64,000 nt of DNA from Pelagibacterales bacterium SAG-MED19 (GTDB taxonomy: Bacteria > Pseudomonadota > Alphaproteobacteria > Pelagibacterales > Pelagibacteraceae). The notes under the pieces are model-generated. The model saw only the letters and a list, made by a program, of their open reading frames with translations. It did no database searches and was not told the origin of the DNA. Location of the stretch: contig JACWDQ010000001.1 of the NCBI GenBank assembly GCA_014654035.1, positions 62,001-126,000 on the forward strand, written 5' to 3'. This document shows, in pieces, positions 42,568 through 52,644 of the stretch (position 1 is the first letter of the stretch; each line of letters opens with the position of its first letter). A program made the translations under genes and the position numbers.

Positions 42568-43911
42568 ATGGATATTTTTTTAACAAATAATTTTACAAAT
42601 AAAAAAGAACAATTTGTTCCAAAAGATAAAAAACATATTGGAATGTATGTCTGCGGGCCAACAGTATATGATGATCCGCATATAGGAAATGCTCGACCAC
42701 TAGTTATATTTGATGTTCTCTTCAGATTACTTAAAAACACTTTTTCAAAAGTAACTTATGTAAGAAATATTACAGATATCGATGACAAAATAATTAAATC
42801 ATCACAAGATCAAAAAATATCTACAAAAGAGTTAACTGAAAAAGTAACGTCGAGCTTTTTAGAAGATTGTAAGTTTTTAAATTGTGAAAACCCTACTCAC
42901 CAACCTAAAGCAACCGAACACATTGATTTAATGATTGAAATGATAAATCAATTAATCAAAAAAGGTTTTGCTTATGAAAATAATAACCATGTTTATTTTG
43001 AGGTTAAAAAGTTTTCTGATTATGGAAAATTATCAAATAAGAAATTAGAGGATTTAATTGCTGGATCAAGAGTAGAGGTAAGTGACAATAAAAAAAATTC
43101 AGAGGATTTTGTTTTATGGAAACCATCTGTTAAAGAAGAGCCCGCTTGGGATTCTCCTTGGGGTAAAGGACGACCAGGTTGGCACTTAGAATGTTCAGCG
43201 ATGTCAAAAAAATTTTTAGGAAACGAATTTGATATTCATGGCGGTGGAATTGACTTGATATTTCCCCATCATGAAAATGAGATAGCACAATCAAGATGTG
43301 CAAATGATTCAAAAATTTTTGCAAAGTATTGGATTCATAATGCCTTTATTACTTTGTCCAATGAGAAAATGGCTAAATCACAAGGTAATATTCTTAAAAT
43401 AAAAAATTTTAGAAACAAAATTAGTGGACAAGTTTTGAGATTAGCTCTTATGAGTGCACATTATAAGCAGCCACTAGATTGGAATGACAAATTATTAAAC
43501 GATTGTGAGAATACTTTAGATAAATGGTATAAAGTTTATTCATCAGATGTAAAATCAGCTCAAGTGACAGATGAAGTTTTAAAGCCTTTATACGAAGATT
43601 TGAATACTCCTGGATATATTGCAAATCTTCACAAGCTTTTTGAAAGTGCCAATAAAGGCAAAGATAAAGAATTATTTATTTCAGCATGTAAGTTTATAGG
43701 TTTATTAAATGAAGATAATAATCAGTGGGAAAAATATAAAAAAGATAAAGCTTTAATAAGTGAGGCAGAGATAAATAGCAAAATAGATTTAAGAAATAAA
43801 GCTAGAGCAGATAAAAATTATAAGGAAGCTGATAAAATTCGAGATGAACTTTTTGATAAAGGTGTTTTAATAGAAGATAAAGGTGGTAAAACTTTGTGGA
43901 AATTTAAATGA
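42568..43911 (+). CDS. cysS: Cysteinyl-tRNA synthetase
   Basis: This is a class I aminoacyl-tRNA synthetase of 447 residues that charges tRNA-Cys. MYVCGPTVYDDPHIGNARPL includes a zinc-binding Cys and the HIGH-like motif HIGN. Further zinc-site residues are in GRPGWHLECSAMS and FPHHENEIAQS. The KMSKS-like motif is NEKMAKSQGN. The C-terminal NKARADKNYKEADKIRDEL is the usual tRNA-binding tail. Its stop overlaps the cimA start by 4 bp. Confidence 0.96.
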   Translation: MDIFLTNNFTNKKEQFVPKDKKHIGMYVCGPTVYDDPHIGNARPLVIFDVLFRLLKNTFSKVTYVRNITDIDDKIIKSSQDQKISTKELTEKVTSSFLEDCKFLNCENPTHQPKATEHIDLMIEMINQLIKKGFAYENNNHVYFEVKKFSDYGKLSNKKLEDLIAGSRVEVSDNKKNSEDFVLWKPSVKEEPAWDSPWGKGRPGWHLECSAMSKKFLGNEFDIHGGGIDLIFPHHENEIAQSRCANDSKIFAKYWIHNAFITLSNEKMAKSQGNILKIKNFRNKISGQVLRLALMSAHYKQPLDWNDKLLNDCENTLDKWYKVYSSDVKSAQVTDEVLKPLYEDLNTPGYIANLHKLFESANKGKDKELFISACKFIGLLNEDNNQWEKYKKDKALISEAEINSKIDLRNKARADKNYKEADKIRDELFDKGVLIEDKGGKTLWKFK

Positions 43912-45509
43912 GTAAAGAACGGTTATATATTTTTGATACAACACTTAGAGATGGTGCCCAAACTCAAGGAGTAGATTTTTCTCTTGAAGATAAAGAAAAA
44001 ATTGCATCTGCCTTAGACAATCTTGGTGTAGATTACATTGAAGCTGGTTGGCCTGGAGCTAATCCAACCGATACTGAGTTTTTTCAAAAAAAACATAATT
44101 TTAAGAATTCTAAACTCACATGTTTCGGTATGACAAAAAGATCAGGCCGAAGTGCAGAAAATGACACTGGATTATCAGCATTAATGAATTCAAATACTCC
44201 AGCAGTATGTTTAGTTGGAAAATCATGGGACTTTCATGTTGATGTAGCTTTAGGAATTACAAATGAGGAAAATTTAGAGAATATAGGAGAGAGTACAAAA
44301 CATTTTATTAAAGCAAAAAAAGAATTTATGTTTGATGCTGAGCATTTTTTTGATGGTTATAAAGCAAACCCAAAATATGCTCTTTCATGTATTAAAACTG
44401 CTTACGATCAAGGAGCAAGATGGATTGTATTGTGTGATACTAACGGAGGTACGTTACCACATGAAGTTTCAAAAATAGTATCTGAAGTATCAAAAAATAT
44501 TCCAGGAAAAAATTTAGGTATTCATGCTCATAATGATACTGGTAATGCTGTTGCAAATTCTTTAGCTGCCGTTTTAGCTGGTGCTCGTCAAATTCAGGGT
44601 ACTATTAATGGATTAGGAGAAAGATGCGGTAATGCAAATTTAATGTCATTAATACCTACATTTTTTTTGAAAAAAGATTTTTCGTCTAAATTTGAAGTAG
44701 GCATAAATTCTAAAAATATCAAAAATTTAACAGATTGTTCAAGATTATTAGATGAAATTTTAAATAGAAAACCCAACCAACATTTACCATACGTTGGTGC
44801 AGCAGCTTTTTCACATAAAGGTGGATTACATGTCTCTGCAGTTCAAAAAGATCCAAAAACATACGAACACATCAATCCAGAAGAAGTTGGCAACTCAAGG
44901 AATATTGTTATTTCTGATCAATCAGGAAAATCAAATATAATCTCAAGATTAAAAAGTATCAAAATTGATATTGAAGAAAATGATCCAAAGATCAAAAAAT
45001 TATTAGATGAAGTTAAGGATAGAGAATTTATTGGTTATAGTTACGATGGAGCCGATGCCTCATTTGAATTATTAGCTAGAAGAATTATTGGTCAAATACC
45101 AAGATATATATCAATTAATGAATATGACGTTTCAGTTAAAAAAAACAAATCTGGAGAAATAATTTCATCAGCAAAAGCGCAATTAGAGGTCGATGGAGAA
45201 AAAATTATTTGTGAAGGGGAGGGGAATGGACCCGTTAATGCTTTAGATAATGCTATAAGACAAAATGTTGATCGACTTGCAAAATATTCAAAGTATTTGA
45301 AAGACTTAAAATTAGTTGACTACAAAGTTAGAATTTTAAACACAGGAACCGAAGCTGTTACTAGAGTTTCAATCGAAAGCACAGACTCTCAAGGAAAAAA
45401 TTGGTTTACTATTGGTGTATCTACAAACATTATTGATGCTTCTTTTAAAGCATTGATTGATAGTTTAGACTATAAACTGTTTAAAGATAATGCTCCCGCA
45501 AGTAAGTAA
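43908..45509 (+). CDS. cimA: (R)-citramalate synthase
   Basis: The enzyme condenses pyruvate with acetyl-CoA to citramalate, giving threonine-independent isoleucine synthesis. The N-terminal barrel has YIFDTTLRDGAQTQGVDFSL, EAGWPGANPTD, HAHNDTGNAVANSLAAVLAG and GTINGLGERCGNANLMSLIP. A LeuA-type regulatory dimer domain occupies the C-terminal third (for example AQLEVDGEKIICEGEGNGPV and GTEAVTRVSIES). The length of 533 residues and the TQGVDF variant separate it from LeuA and homocitrate synthase. It is translationally coupled to cysS, and the RNA methyltransferase gene starts immediately after its stop. Confidence 0.93.
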   Translation: MSKERLYIFDTTLRDGAQTQGVDFSLEDKEKIASALDNLGVDYIEAGWPGANPTDTEFFQKKHNFKNSKLTCFGMTKRSGRSAENDTGLSALMNSNTPAVCLVGKSWDFHVDVALGITNEENLENIGESTKHFIKAKKEFMFDAEHFFDGYKANPKYALSCIKTAYDQGARWIVLCDTNGGTLPHEVSKIVSEVSKNIPGKNLGIHAHNDTGNAVANSLAAVLAGARQIQGTINGLGERCGNANLMSLIPTFFLKKDFSSKFEVGINSKNIKNLTDCSRLLDEILNRKPNQHLPYVGAAAFSHKGGLHVSAVQKDPKTYEHINPEEVGNSRNIVISDQSGKSNIISRLKSIKIDIEENDPKIKKLLDEVKDREFIGYSYDGADASFELLARRIIGQIPRYISINEYDVSVKKNKSGEIISSAKAQLEVDGEKIICEGEGNGPVNALDNAIRQNVDRLAKYSKYLKDLKLVDYKVRILNTGTEAVTRVSIESTDSQGKNWFTIGVSTNIIDASFKALIDSLDYKLFKDNAPASK

Positions 45510-46223
45510 ATGAGTAAGAGCAATATATCTTTTATTCTAAATAAACCTCAATTATCAGAAAATATTGGTGCGTGTGCAAGAGCAATAAAAAACTTTAGTT
45601 TCAATAAGTTAGTTTTAATTAATCCTAAACCAATTTTTCCAAATGATAAAATTTTAGCTACATCTGTTGGTGCTAAAGATATTATTAGACAAAGTAAAAA
45701 GTATGATAATTTGGAAAAAGCTCTTAGTAAAATTGATATTGTTATTGCTACCTCAGCAAGATTTAGAAATAAAAATATAAAACATATTAATTTAGACGAC
45801 TTAAAAAAGGTAAATTTTAAAAAGAATGTTGGTTTTTTATTTGGTTCAGAAGCATCTGGATTATCAAATAATGAGATCAGTTACGCAAATTATACCTTAC
45901 AAATACCTACTAACCCTGATTTTAAGTCTCTCAATTTATCTCATAGTTTAATAATTATCGCACAATATTTGGCCAGTATTATCAAATCAAGAAGTGTTCC
46001 GTTTAAGAAATCAAAAAAAGTTAAATCAGCAAGTAAAAAAGAATTACAATCTATGCTAAACCTTTGTATTAATAATTTGGACGAAATAAATTTTTTTCGA
46101 CCTAAAGAAAAAAGACCAAAAATGCTGGAGAACTTAAGAAATATTTTTTATAAAATGGACTTATCAGATAAAGAAACTCGTATATTATCGAGTGTATTTG
46201 CAAGTTTAGGTAAAAAACGTTGA
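45510..46223 (+). CDS. trmJ: RNA 2'-O-methyltransferase, SpoU/TrmJ type
   Basis: The 237-residue SPOUT-class enzyme methylates ribose 2'-OH in tRNA or rRNA. PQLSENIGACARAIKNFSFN is the SpoU motif 1 region. LFGSEASGLSNNEISYANYT and IPTNPDFKSLNLSHSLIIIA are motifs 2 and 3, which form the AdoMet-binding trefoil knot. The SLNLSH...A pattern and short C-terminal extension fit TrmJ (position 32 of tRNA), but the target nucleotide is inferred by family. It starts directly after the cimA stop. Confidence 0.85.
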   Translation: MSKSNISFILNKPQLSENIGACARAIKNFSFNKLVLINPKPIFPNDKILATSVGAKDIIRQSKKYDNLEKALSKIDIVIATSARFRNKNIKHINLDDLKKVNFKKNVGFLFGSEASGLSNNEISYANYTLQIPTNPDFKSLNLSHSLIIIAQYLASIIKSRSVPFKKSKKVKSASKKELQSMLNLCINNLDEINFFRPKEKRPKMLENLRNIFYKMDLSDKETRILSSVFASLGKKR

Positions 46224-46251
46224 TTGACAAAATTACGAGTAAGTTTATAAG
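46224..46251 (+). promoter_or_regulatory. Predicted sigma-70 promoter for rpsD
   Basis: A perfect -35 TTGACA (46224-46229) and TATAAG (46246-46251) are separated by 16 bp, just before rpsD. This is the best promoter match noticed in the window and fits a highly expressed ribosomal gene. Confidence 0.7.
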
Positions 46252-46263
46252 ACCCATTATCAA

Positions 46264-46881
46264 ATGACAAAAAGATTAAACTCTAAACATAAAGTAGATA
46301 GAAGATTAAAGGTAAATCTGTGGGGAAGACCTAAAAGCCCTTTTAATACTAGAGCTTATGGTCCAGGCCAACATGGTCAGAGCAAATCCTCAAAACCATC
46401 AGATTATGGAATTCAATTACAAGCTAAACAAAAGCTTAAGGCTTATTATGGGAACATTAATGAAAGACAGTTTAGAAATATTTATAAAAAAGCTAGCATG
46501 TTAAAAGGTGACACTAGTGAAAATTTAATAGGACTTCTCGAAAGAAGATTGGATGCAGTGATTTATAGAGCAAAATTTGCAACAACAATTTTTTCTGCAA
46601 GACAATTAATCAATCATGGTCACGTAAAAGTTAATGGAAAAAAAGTAAATATTTCTAGTTATTCTGTTAAAGAAGAAGACTCAATTGAAATACGAGACAA
46701 ATCCAAACAATTAGCAATTATAGATATAGCTCTTGCAAACAAAGAAAGAGAAACTCCTGAATATATTCAATTAGATGAAAAAAACAAAAAATTTAAATTT
46801 GTTAGAATTCCTAAATTAGAAGAGGTTCCTTATCCAATTGTAATGGAGCCAAACTTAGTAATTGAATATTACTCTAGGTAA
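46264..46881 (+). CDS. rpsD: 30S ribosomal protein S4
   Basis: The 205-residue primary 16S rRNA-binding protein contains the S4 RNA-binding domain ([20 protein letters not shown] and [20 protein letters not shown]). The N-terminal [20 protein letters not shown] segment followed by YGPGQHGQ is typical of alphaproteobacterial S4, which lacks the zinc Cys residues. It is monocistronic here and not within the alpha operon, with its own strong promoter. It converges on grxD with a 2-base gap. Confidence 0.97.
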   Translation: MTKRLNSKHKVDRRLKVNLWGRPKSPFNTRAYGPGQHGQSKSSKPSDYGIQLQAKQKLKAYYGNINERQFRNIYKKASMLKGDTSENLIGLLERRLDAVIYRAKFATTIFSARQLINHGHVKVNGKKVNISSYSVKEEDSIEIRDKSKQLAIIDIALANKERETPEYIQLDEKNKKFKFVRIPKLEEVPYPIVMEPNLVIEYYSR

Positions 46882-46883
46882 AA

Positions 46884-47216
46884 TTATTTTTTATAATTTA
46901 TTCCTTTTTCATCAAAGATTTTTTTTAACTCTCCATTTTCGTACATTTCTTTAATTATATCACATCCGCCAATAAATTCTTTTTTAATATATAGCTGTGG
47001 AATAGTAGGCCAATCACTAAAAGTTTTTATCCCTTCACGAATTGATTGATCTTCTAATACATTTATTCCATTGAAGTTTACTTCTAAAATTTTCAACATA
47101 TTTGAAACAGCCATAGAGAAACCACATTGTGGAGCATCTGGTGTTCCTTTCATAAATAAGCAAACCTCATTGTTATCTATATGATTTTGAATTATATTTT
47201 TTGTTTGATCATCCAT
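46884..47216 (-). CDS. grxD: Monothiol glutaredoxin (Grx4/GrxD type)
   Basis: The 110-residue CGFS-type glutaredoxin has Cys31-Gly-Phe-Ser34 in GTPDAPQCGFSMAVSNML and the GSH-binding WPTIPQLYIKKEFIGGCDII block. Such proteins bind a [2Fe-2S] cluster with glutathione and take part in iron-sulfur cluster delivery, commonly with a BolA partner. The bolA gene is directly upstream (1-bp overlap), supporting the functional pair. It ends the purine operon on the - strand. Confidence 0.95.
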   Translation of the reverse strand: MDDQTKNIIQNHIDNNEVCLFMKGTPDAPQCGFSMAVSNMLKILEVNFNGINVLEDQSIREGIKTFSDWPTIPQLYIKKEFIGGCDIIKEMYENGELKKIFDEKGINYKK

Positions 47217-47446
47217 TATTGTTCCTTTGTTTTAATTGCTAAAGCATGTAATTCATTTCCCATTTTACCTTTTAAAGAATTATATACCATTTTATGTTGT
47301 TCTATTTTACTTTTACCAGCAAACTGTGAAGATGTTACTGTTGCTGAATAGTGATTTCCATCACCTGCTAAATCTTGAATTTCTATAGAAGCATCAGGCA
47401 TTGCTTCTTTTATATATTTTTCAATTTCTTTTAAATCCATCGCCAT
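47216..47446 (-). CDS. BolA/IbaG family protein
   Basis: The 76-residue protein has the compact BolA fold: EIEKYIKEAMPDASIEIQDL, then DGNHYSATVTSSQFAGKSKI, then EQHKMVYNSLKG and HALAIKT with the conserved C-terminal His. BolA proteins form [2Fe-2S]-bridged heterodimers with CGFS glutaredoxins in iron homeostasis and cluster maturation. The gene overlaps both purL (TAATG) and grxD by one base, so BolA and GrxD are co-translated. Confidence 0.93.
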   Translation of the reverse strand: MAMDLKEIEKYIKEAMPDASIEIQDLAGDGNHYSATVTSSQFAGKSKIEQHKMVYNSLKGKMGNELHALAIKTKEQ

Positions 47447-49638
47447 TATGTACTCATAAAATTAGTTAACCAATTTGTATTATAAGATTTTAATTCGTCA
47501 ATTGTAACTTTTGTCTTTTCATTAATAATTAAGTCTTTTTCAGTAATAAAACCTAATTCTTCATGATGAACTGAATTTTTATCTAAAATTTTAACCACAT
47601 CCTTCAAATTTTCTTGTTTTACTTCAATTACATACCTACCTTGATCTTCAGCAAATAAATAATCTAATTCGTTCATTAAATTTTTAGATTTACTTAATTT
47701 AATACCTTTGTTTCCTTTAATAGACATTTTGCTTATAGCAGTAATAATACCACCTAATGAAACATCATGAGCACTTTTTATGAAATCTTTTTCAATTAAA
47801 TTTAATAAAGACTCACCATTATTTTTTTCATTAAACAAATTTACTTCAGGAGGAGGGCCATTTTTTTCATCTAAAATTGTTCTTGCAAACAAACTTTGAT
47901 CAATGTGACCTTCGGTTTTTCCAATAATTAAAACTATATTATTCGTCTCTTTGAAATCCATTGTTACCATTTTTTTATAATCTTTAATCAATCCTACACC
48001 TCCTATAGATGGAGTTGGTTTAATCCCAATCTCTTTTGTTTGATTGTAAAAAGATACATTTCCTGACACCACTGGAAAATTTAAATACTTACTTGCTTCA
48101 CCTATCCCCTGAACACATTCCACGAATTCACCCATGTTTTCTTCATTCTCTGGGCTTCCAAAATTAAGACAATTTGTTATGGCCAGGGGGGTCGCACCAA
48201 CTGAAATTAAGTTTCTCCAGCTTTCGGCCACAACTTGTTTACCTCCAGTAATAGGGTGTGCCCAACAATATACAGCTGACGAGTCTACTGTAGCAGCTAC
48301 AGCTTTATTGGTTCCATGTACTCTGACAACTCCAGAATTCCCTCCAGGTTTTTGAATTGTATCACCCATAACTGTATGATCATATTGTTGCCAAATCCAT
48401 TCTTTACTACAAACATTTGGATTTGATAAAATTTTTTTAAGAACATCTTTAATTTTTAATTTACTGTAAGTTTCTTTTTTAATTTTATTCTTTTTAGGTA
48501 ATTTAGCTTTTTTCCATTTTCGGTCATACATAGGCGAGTTTTCAACTAAAATATTTACAGGTATATTTGCAACTTTTTCATTATCAAAATATAATTCAAT
48601 ATTTTTTGTATTTGTTGTTTTTCCAATAACTGCAAAATCTAAATTCCATTTATCAAATATTTTTTTCGCCATTTCTTCTTTTCCATTTTCCAAAACTATC
48701 AACATTCTTTCTTGACTTTCTGAGAGCATTATTTCGTAGGGTGACATCCTCGTTTCTCTGCAAGGAACTTTATTTAAATTAATTTCTATCCCTAAATTTC
48801 CCTTCGATGCCATCTCAATACTTGAAGATGTAAGGCCAGCTGCTCCCATATCTTGAATTGCAATGATAGAGTCTCCAGCCATAAGCTCTAGACAAGCTTC
48901 TAGTAAAAGTTTTTCAGTAAATGGATCTCCAACTTGTACTGTTGGTTTTTTTTCTTCTATTTTTTCATCAAAACTTGCTGAAGCCATACTTGCACCATGA
49001 ATACCATCTCTACCCGTTTTAGATCCTACGTATATAACTGGTTTGTCCAATCCAGCAGCTTTTGAATAAAATATCTTATTTTTTTTGACAAGTCCTAACG
49101 TCATGGCGTTTACTAAAATATTACCGTTGTATGAACTATCAAAAGATGTCTGACCAGCAATTGTTGGAACACCCATACAGTTACCATAACCACCAATCCC
49201 ATGAACTACTCCTCTTAAAAGATTTTTTGTTTTTTTATGTTGTGGAGATCCAAAATGGATTGAATTTAAATTAGCTATTGGTCTTGCTCCCATAGTAAAA
49301 ACATCTCGCATGATTCCACCAACTCCTGTTGCAGCCCCTTGATATGGCTCAATAAAGGAAGGGTGGTTATGACTTTCAATTTTAAATACTATTGCATCTC
49401 CATCTTCAATGTCAATTACCCCAGCATTTTCGCCAGGTCCTTGAATAACTTTTTTTCCTGATGTAGGTAGTTTTTTTAAATGTAATCGAGAAGATTTATA
49501 AGAGCAATGCTCATTCCACATTGCCGAAAAAATACCAAGTTCAGTTAAGTTTGGGGTTCTCTTTAATAGTTCACATATTTTTTTATACTCATCGGCTTTA
49601 AGACCGTGCTCTATCGCTACTTTTTCATTAACTAACAT
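47446..49638 (-). CDS. purL: Phosphoribosylformylglycinamidine synthase, large subunit (small-type PurL)
   Basis: This is the ATP-dependent amidation step of purine synthesis (FGAR to FGAM). The 730-residue length marks the small PurL that needs separate PurQ and PurS, both encoded just upstream. [20 protein letters not shown], the nucleotide loop [24 protein letters not shown]-like ATP segments and the second-half repeats [17 protein letters not shown] are visible. It follows purQ with a 1-base overlap and precedes bolA with a 1-base overlap. Confidence 0.97.
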   Translation of the reverse strand: MLVNEKVAIEHGLKADEYKKICELLKRTPNLTELGIFSAMWNEHCSYKSSRLHLKKLPTSGKKVIQGPGENAGVIDIEDGDAIVFKIESHNHPSFIEPYQGAATGVGGIMRDVFTMGARPIANLNSIHFGSPQHKKTKNLLRGVVHGIGGYGNCMGVPTIAGQTSFDSSYNGNILVNAMTLGLVKKNKIFYSKAAGLDKPVIYVGSKTGRDGIHGASMASASFDEKIEEKKPTVQVGDPFTEKLLLEACLELMAGDSIIAIQDMGAAGLTSSSIEMASKGNLGIEINLNKVPCRETRMSPYEIMLSESQERMLIVLENGKEEMAKKIFDKWNLDFAVIGKTTNTKNIELYFDNEKVANIPVNILVENSPMYDRKWKKAKLPKKNKIKKETYSKLKIKDVLKKILSNPNVCSKEWIWQQYDHTVMGDTIQKPGGNSGVVRVHGTNKAVAATVDSSAVYCWAHPITGGKQVVAESWRNLISVGATPLAITNCLNFGSPENEENMGEFVECVQGIGEASKYLNFPVVSGNVSFYNQTKEIGIKPTPSIGGVGLIKDYKKMVTMDFKETNNIVLIIGKTEGHIDQSLFARTILDEKNGPPPEVNLFNEKNNGESLLNLIEKDFIKSAHDVSLGGIITAISKMSIKGNKGIKLSKSKNLMNELDYLFAEDQGRYVIEVKQENLKDVVKILDKNSVHHEELGFITEKDLIINEKTKVTIDELKSYNTNWLTNFMST

Positions 49639-50321
49639 TATTTGATATTATTAATTAAATTTTTAAAAAATAAAGATCCGTCTTCTCCAGATAAACTTTG
49701 ATCAATCATTCTTTCTGGATGAGGCATCATACCTAGAACATTTTTTTCTTTATTAAATATTCCTGCAATATTTTTAATTGAACCATTTGGATTAAATTGA
49801 TCTTCAATTTGACCTTTATCATTACAGTAATAAATTGCTATTTGGTTATTATCTTCAATTTCTTTAAGCTGATCTTTTGTGCAAAAATAGTTTCCTTCAT
49901 TATGTGCTATATGAAATTCAAAAATATCTTTATCAAGATTTTTGAAATAAAAGTTTTCTTTATTATCTACCTTAATGAATACATTTTTACAGATAAATTC
50001 TAAATATTTATTTCTTAACAAAACCCCAGGTACTAAACCTGTTTCAACTAATATTTGAAAACCATTACATATTCCCATAACTAAACCACCTGATTTTGCA
50101 AAATTTATAACTGATTGCATTATTTTAGATTTAGAGGCCATACTTCCACATCTAAGATAATCGCCATAAGAAAAACCACCAGGTAAAACAACTAAATCGC
50201 TTTTTGGTAACTCATTATCATCATGCCATACCATTTTATTTTTAAAACCAAATTTTTTTAAAGCAACATCCATGTCTCTATCACAATTTGAACCAGGAAA
50301 GGTTATAACAGATGATTTCAT
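49638..50321 (-). CDS. purQ: Phosphoribosylformylglycinamidine synthase, glutaminase subunit
   Basis: The 227-residue class I glutaminase feeds ammonia to Pur[20 protein letters not shown] at the N-terminus, [20 protein letters not shown], the nucleophile Cys in [20 protein letters not shown], and the C-terminal His/Glu pair in [10 protein letters not shown] are all in place. The gene lies between purS and purL, overlapping purL by one base. Confidence 0.97.
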   Translation of the reverse strand: MKSSVITFPGSNCDRDMDVALKKFGFKNKMVWHDDNELPKSDLVVLPGGFSYGDYLRCGSMASKSKIMQSVINFAKSGGLVMGICNGFQILVETGLVPGVLLRNKYLEFICKNVFIKVDNKENFYFKNLDKDIFEFHIAHNEGNYFCTKDQLKEIEDNNQIAIYYCNDKGQIEDQFNPNGSIKNIAGIFNKEKNVLGMMPHPERMIDQSLSGEDGSLFFKNLINNIK

Positions 50322-50324
50322 TAA

Positions 50325-50567
50325 TTATTGTGTCTCAATAATTTTATAATTTTCAATAACAAGATTAGCTAAAAGTTTTTTACACATATCCTCGACTATT
50401 TTTTTGGCTTTAGCTGGGTCACTTTCATTAACATCAATTTCAAAATACTTTCCTTGTCTGACTTCATTTATATCTTTAAAGCCCATACCATCCAAAGTTT
50501 GATGAATCACTTTACCTTGAGGATCTAAAACATCTTTTTTAAGTGTAATAATTGTTGAGATTTTCAT
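50325..50567 (-). CDS. purS: Phosphoribosylformylglycinamidine synthase, PurS subunit
   Basis: The 80-residue subunit bridges PurL and PurQ in the FGAM synthase complex. VLDPQGKVIHQTLDGMGFKD and EVRQGKYFEIDVNESDPAKA are the characteristic PurS blocks, and the C-terminus KKLLANLVIENYKI is also typical. It overlaps purC by 4 bp and is three bases before purQ. Confidence 0.95.
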   Translation of the reverse strand: MKISTIITLKKDVLDPQGKVIHQTLDGMGFKDINEVRQGKYFEIDVNESDPAKAKKIVEDMCKKLLANLVIENYKIIETQ

Positions 50568-51349
50568 TTTTTTCTTTTTTTGACAGATGATAATTGAGTT
50601 ACATTAACTGCTGATACATTCGATTGTTCATGGAGAATACCTAATCTTTTAGCAACTTCTGTGTATGCTGGTATTAAATCCCCAAGATCTTTTCTAAATC
50701 TGTCTTTATCTAGTTTTTTGTCTGTAATTGAGTCCCATAATCTACAAGTATCTGGACTAATCTCATCTGCAAGAACAATTTGAGTTTTGCCACTTTCATG
50801 GGTTAAACCAAATTCAACTTTAAAATCGACTAATTTTATTCCAACTGCTCTAAACATTCCTAAAAGAAAATCATTAAGCCTAGAGAGATTTTCATCTATC
50901 CAGTCTAATTGATTAATATTTAACCAATTGAAAGTTAAAATATGTTCTCGACTTATAATTGGATCACCTAACTTATCATCTTTAAGACAGTATTCGATCA
51001 ACGGACGCTCAAGCACAGTACCATCCTCTATACCAAGTCTTTTTGTTAAAGATCCAGTTGCAATATTTCTTACAACAAATTCTATCGGTATAATATCCAC
51101 TAACTTTACAAGCTGTTCTCTCATATTTAATCTTTTTACTAAATGATTTTTAATTCCAATTTCAGATAAATTTGAAAGAATGTGTTCAGAAATTCTGTTA
51201 TTTAAAACTCCTTTACCTTCAATGGTAGATTTTTTTTGATTATTAAATGCAGTTGCATCATCTTTGAAGTACTGAATGACTAAATTTTTATCTTGGGTTG
51301 CATAAATAATTTTTGCTTTTCCCTCGTATAATTTCTTGCCTTTTTTCAT
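50564..51349 (-). CDS. purC: SAICAR synthetase
   Basis: The enzyme joins aspartate to carboxyaminoimidazole ribotide (CAIR) in purine synthesis. KKLYEGKAKIIYATQDKNLV is the ATP-site start, FNNQKKSTIEGKGVLNNRIS and IEFVVRNIATGSLTKRLGIE follow, and KVEFGLTHESGKTQIVLADE IS the metal/ATP block. The short Lys-rich C-terminal end (SSVKKRKK) is unusual but modest. The gene overlaps purB by one base and purS by four. Confidence 0.96.
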   Translation of the reverse strand: MKKGKKLYEGKAKIIYATQDKNLVIQYFKDDATAFNNQKKSTIEGKGVLNNRISEHILSNLSEIGIKNHLVKRLNMREQLVKLVDIIPIEFVVRNIATGSLTKRLGIEDGTVLERPLIEYCLKDDKLGDPIISREHILTFNWLNINQLDWIDENLSRLNDFLLGMFRAVGIKLVDFKVEFGLTHESGKTQIVLADEISPDTCRLWDSITDKKLDKDRFRKDLGDLIPAYTEVAKRLGILHEQSNVSAVNVTQLSSVKKRKK

Positions 51350-52641
51350 TACTTAAAAACTCTTCTAAAAATAAAGTTAACGTTTTTGAAATGTTTTGAA
51401 TAACTAAAAATAGACCTTAATCTTTTGGGTGAAATTTTACTCATTATATATTTGTCAGATTGAATGACATTAAACAAATCCAAGTTTTCAGCAAAACATT
51501 TTTTTGCGTAACTTTGAACCATTTTGTAAGATTTTTCTCTACTTAATCCAGTTTTCGTTAGTTCAAGCATTAATTCTTGTGAAAAAATTAATCCTTTTGT
51601 TATGTTTAAATTTTCAAGCATTTTTTTAGGGTAAACAATCATATTGTCCAAAATGTTTGTTAATCTTACCAAAGCAAAATCTAAAGTTATATTTGCATCA
51701 GGGCCAATGTTTCTCTCAACACTAGAATGAGAAATATCTCTCTCATGCCATAAGGCTATGTTTTCTAGGGCAGGGATGACAGCACTTCTAACCATTCTTG
51801 CAAGCCCAGTTAAATTTTCACTTAATATTGGATTTTTTTTATGAGGCATCGCAGAGGAACCTTTTTGATTTTTTGAAAAATATTCTTGTAATTCATAAAC
51901 TTCAGTTCTTTGAAGGTGTCTGATTTCAGTTGCAACTCTTTCAATTGAGCCAGCTATAATTCCAAGTATAGAAAAATAAAAAGCATGACGGTCTCTTGGA
52001 ATAACTTGTGTCGAAATTGGTTCAACTTTTAAATTAAGTTTTTTAGCAACATGTTTTTCAACATTGGGATTAATATTAGCAAAAGTCCCAACGGCGCCTG
52101 ATATAGCGCAAGTAGAAACCTCATCTATTGCATCTACTAATCTTTTTTTATTTCTTTTAAACTCTTCATAGAATGATGCTAGCTTTAAACCAAAGGTAAT
52201 AGGTTCTGCATGAATACCGTGACTTCTCCCCATACAAGGGGTAAATTTATATCTTCTTGCTTGTTTCTTTAGTACTTTCAAAATTTGATCTAAATCTTTT
52301 AGAATTATTTTGCCTGATTGTACTAGCTGAATATTAAAACTTGTATCCAACACATCTGATGAAGTCATACCTTGGTGTAAGTATCTTGCTTTAATTCCAG
52401 CTTTTTCTGTGATTGAAGTTAGAAAAGCAATTACATCATGCTTAACTTGACTTTCGATTTGATGAATTCTTTTTACATTTATTCTAGATTTTTTTCTTAC
52501 AACTGATGACACACCTTTTGGAATTTGACCAAGTTTTTCCATTGCTTGAGCAGCAGCTACTTCGACATCTAGCCAAATTTTATATTTGTTTTCTTCTGAC
52601 CAAATATCAGTAAGTTCTTTTCGCGAGTATCTTTTTATCAT
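51349..52641 (-). CDS. purB: Adenylosuccinate lyase
   Basis: The enzyme catalyses two fumarate-releasing steps of purine synthesis. This is a fumarase/aspartase superfamily enzyme of 430 residues. YLHQGMTSSDVLDTSFNIQL, GRSHGIHAEPITFGLKLASF and the signature loop GSSAMPHKKNPILSENLTGL contain the expected catalytic His and Ser. It is followed directly by purC (1-base overlap) and sits 3 bp after map. Confidence 0.97.
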   Translation of the reverse strand: MIKRYSRKELTDIWSEENKYKIWLDVEVAAAQAMEKLGQIPKGVSSVVRKKSRINVKRIHQIESQVKHDVIAFLTSITEKAGIKARYLHQGMTSSDVLDTSFNIQLVQSGKIILKDLDQILKVLKKQARRYKFTPCMGRSHGIHAEPITFGLKLASFYEEFKRNKKRLVDAIDEVSTCAISGAVGTFANINPNVEKHVAKKLNLKVEPISTQVIPRDRHAFYFSILGIIAGSIERVATEIRHLQRTEVYELQEYFSKNQKGSSAMPHKKNPILSENLTGLARMVRSAVIPALENIALWHERDISHSSVERNIGPDANITLDFALVRLTNILDNMIVYPKKMLENLNITKGLIFSQELMLELTKTGLSREKSYKMVQSYAKKCFAENLDLFNVIQSDKYIMSKISPKRLRSIFSYSKHFKNVNFIFRRVFK

Positions 52642-52644
52642 TAA

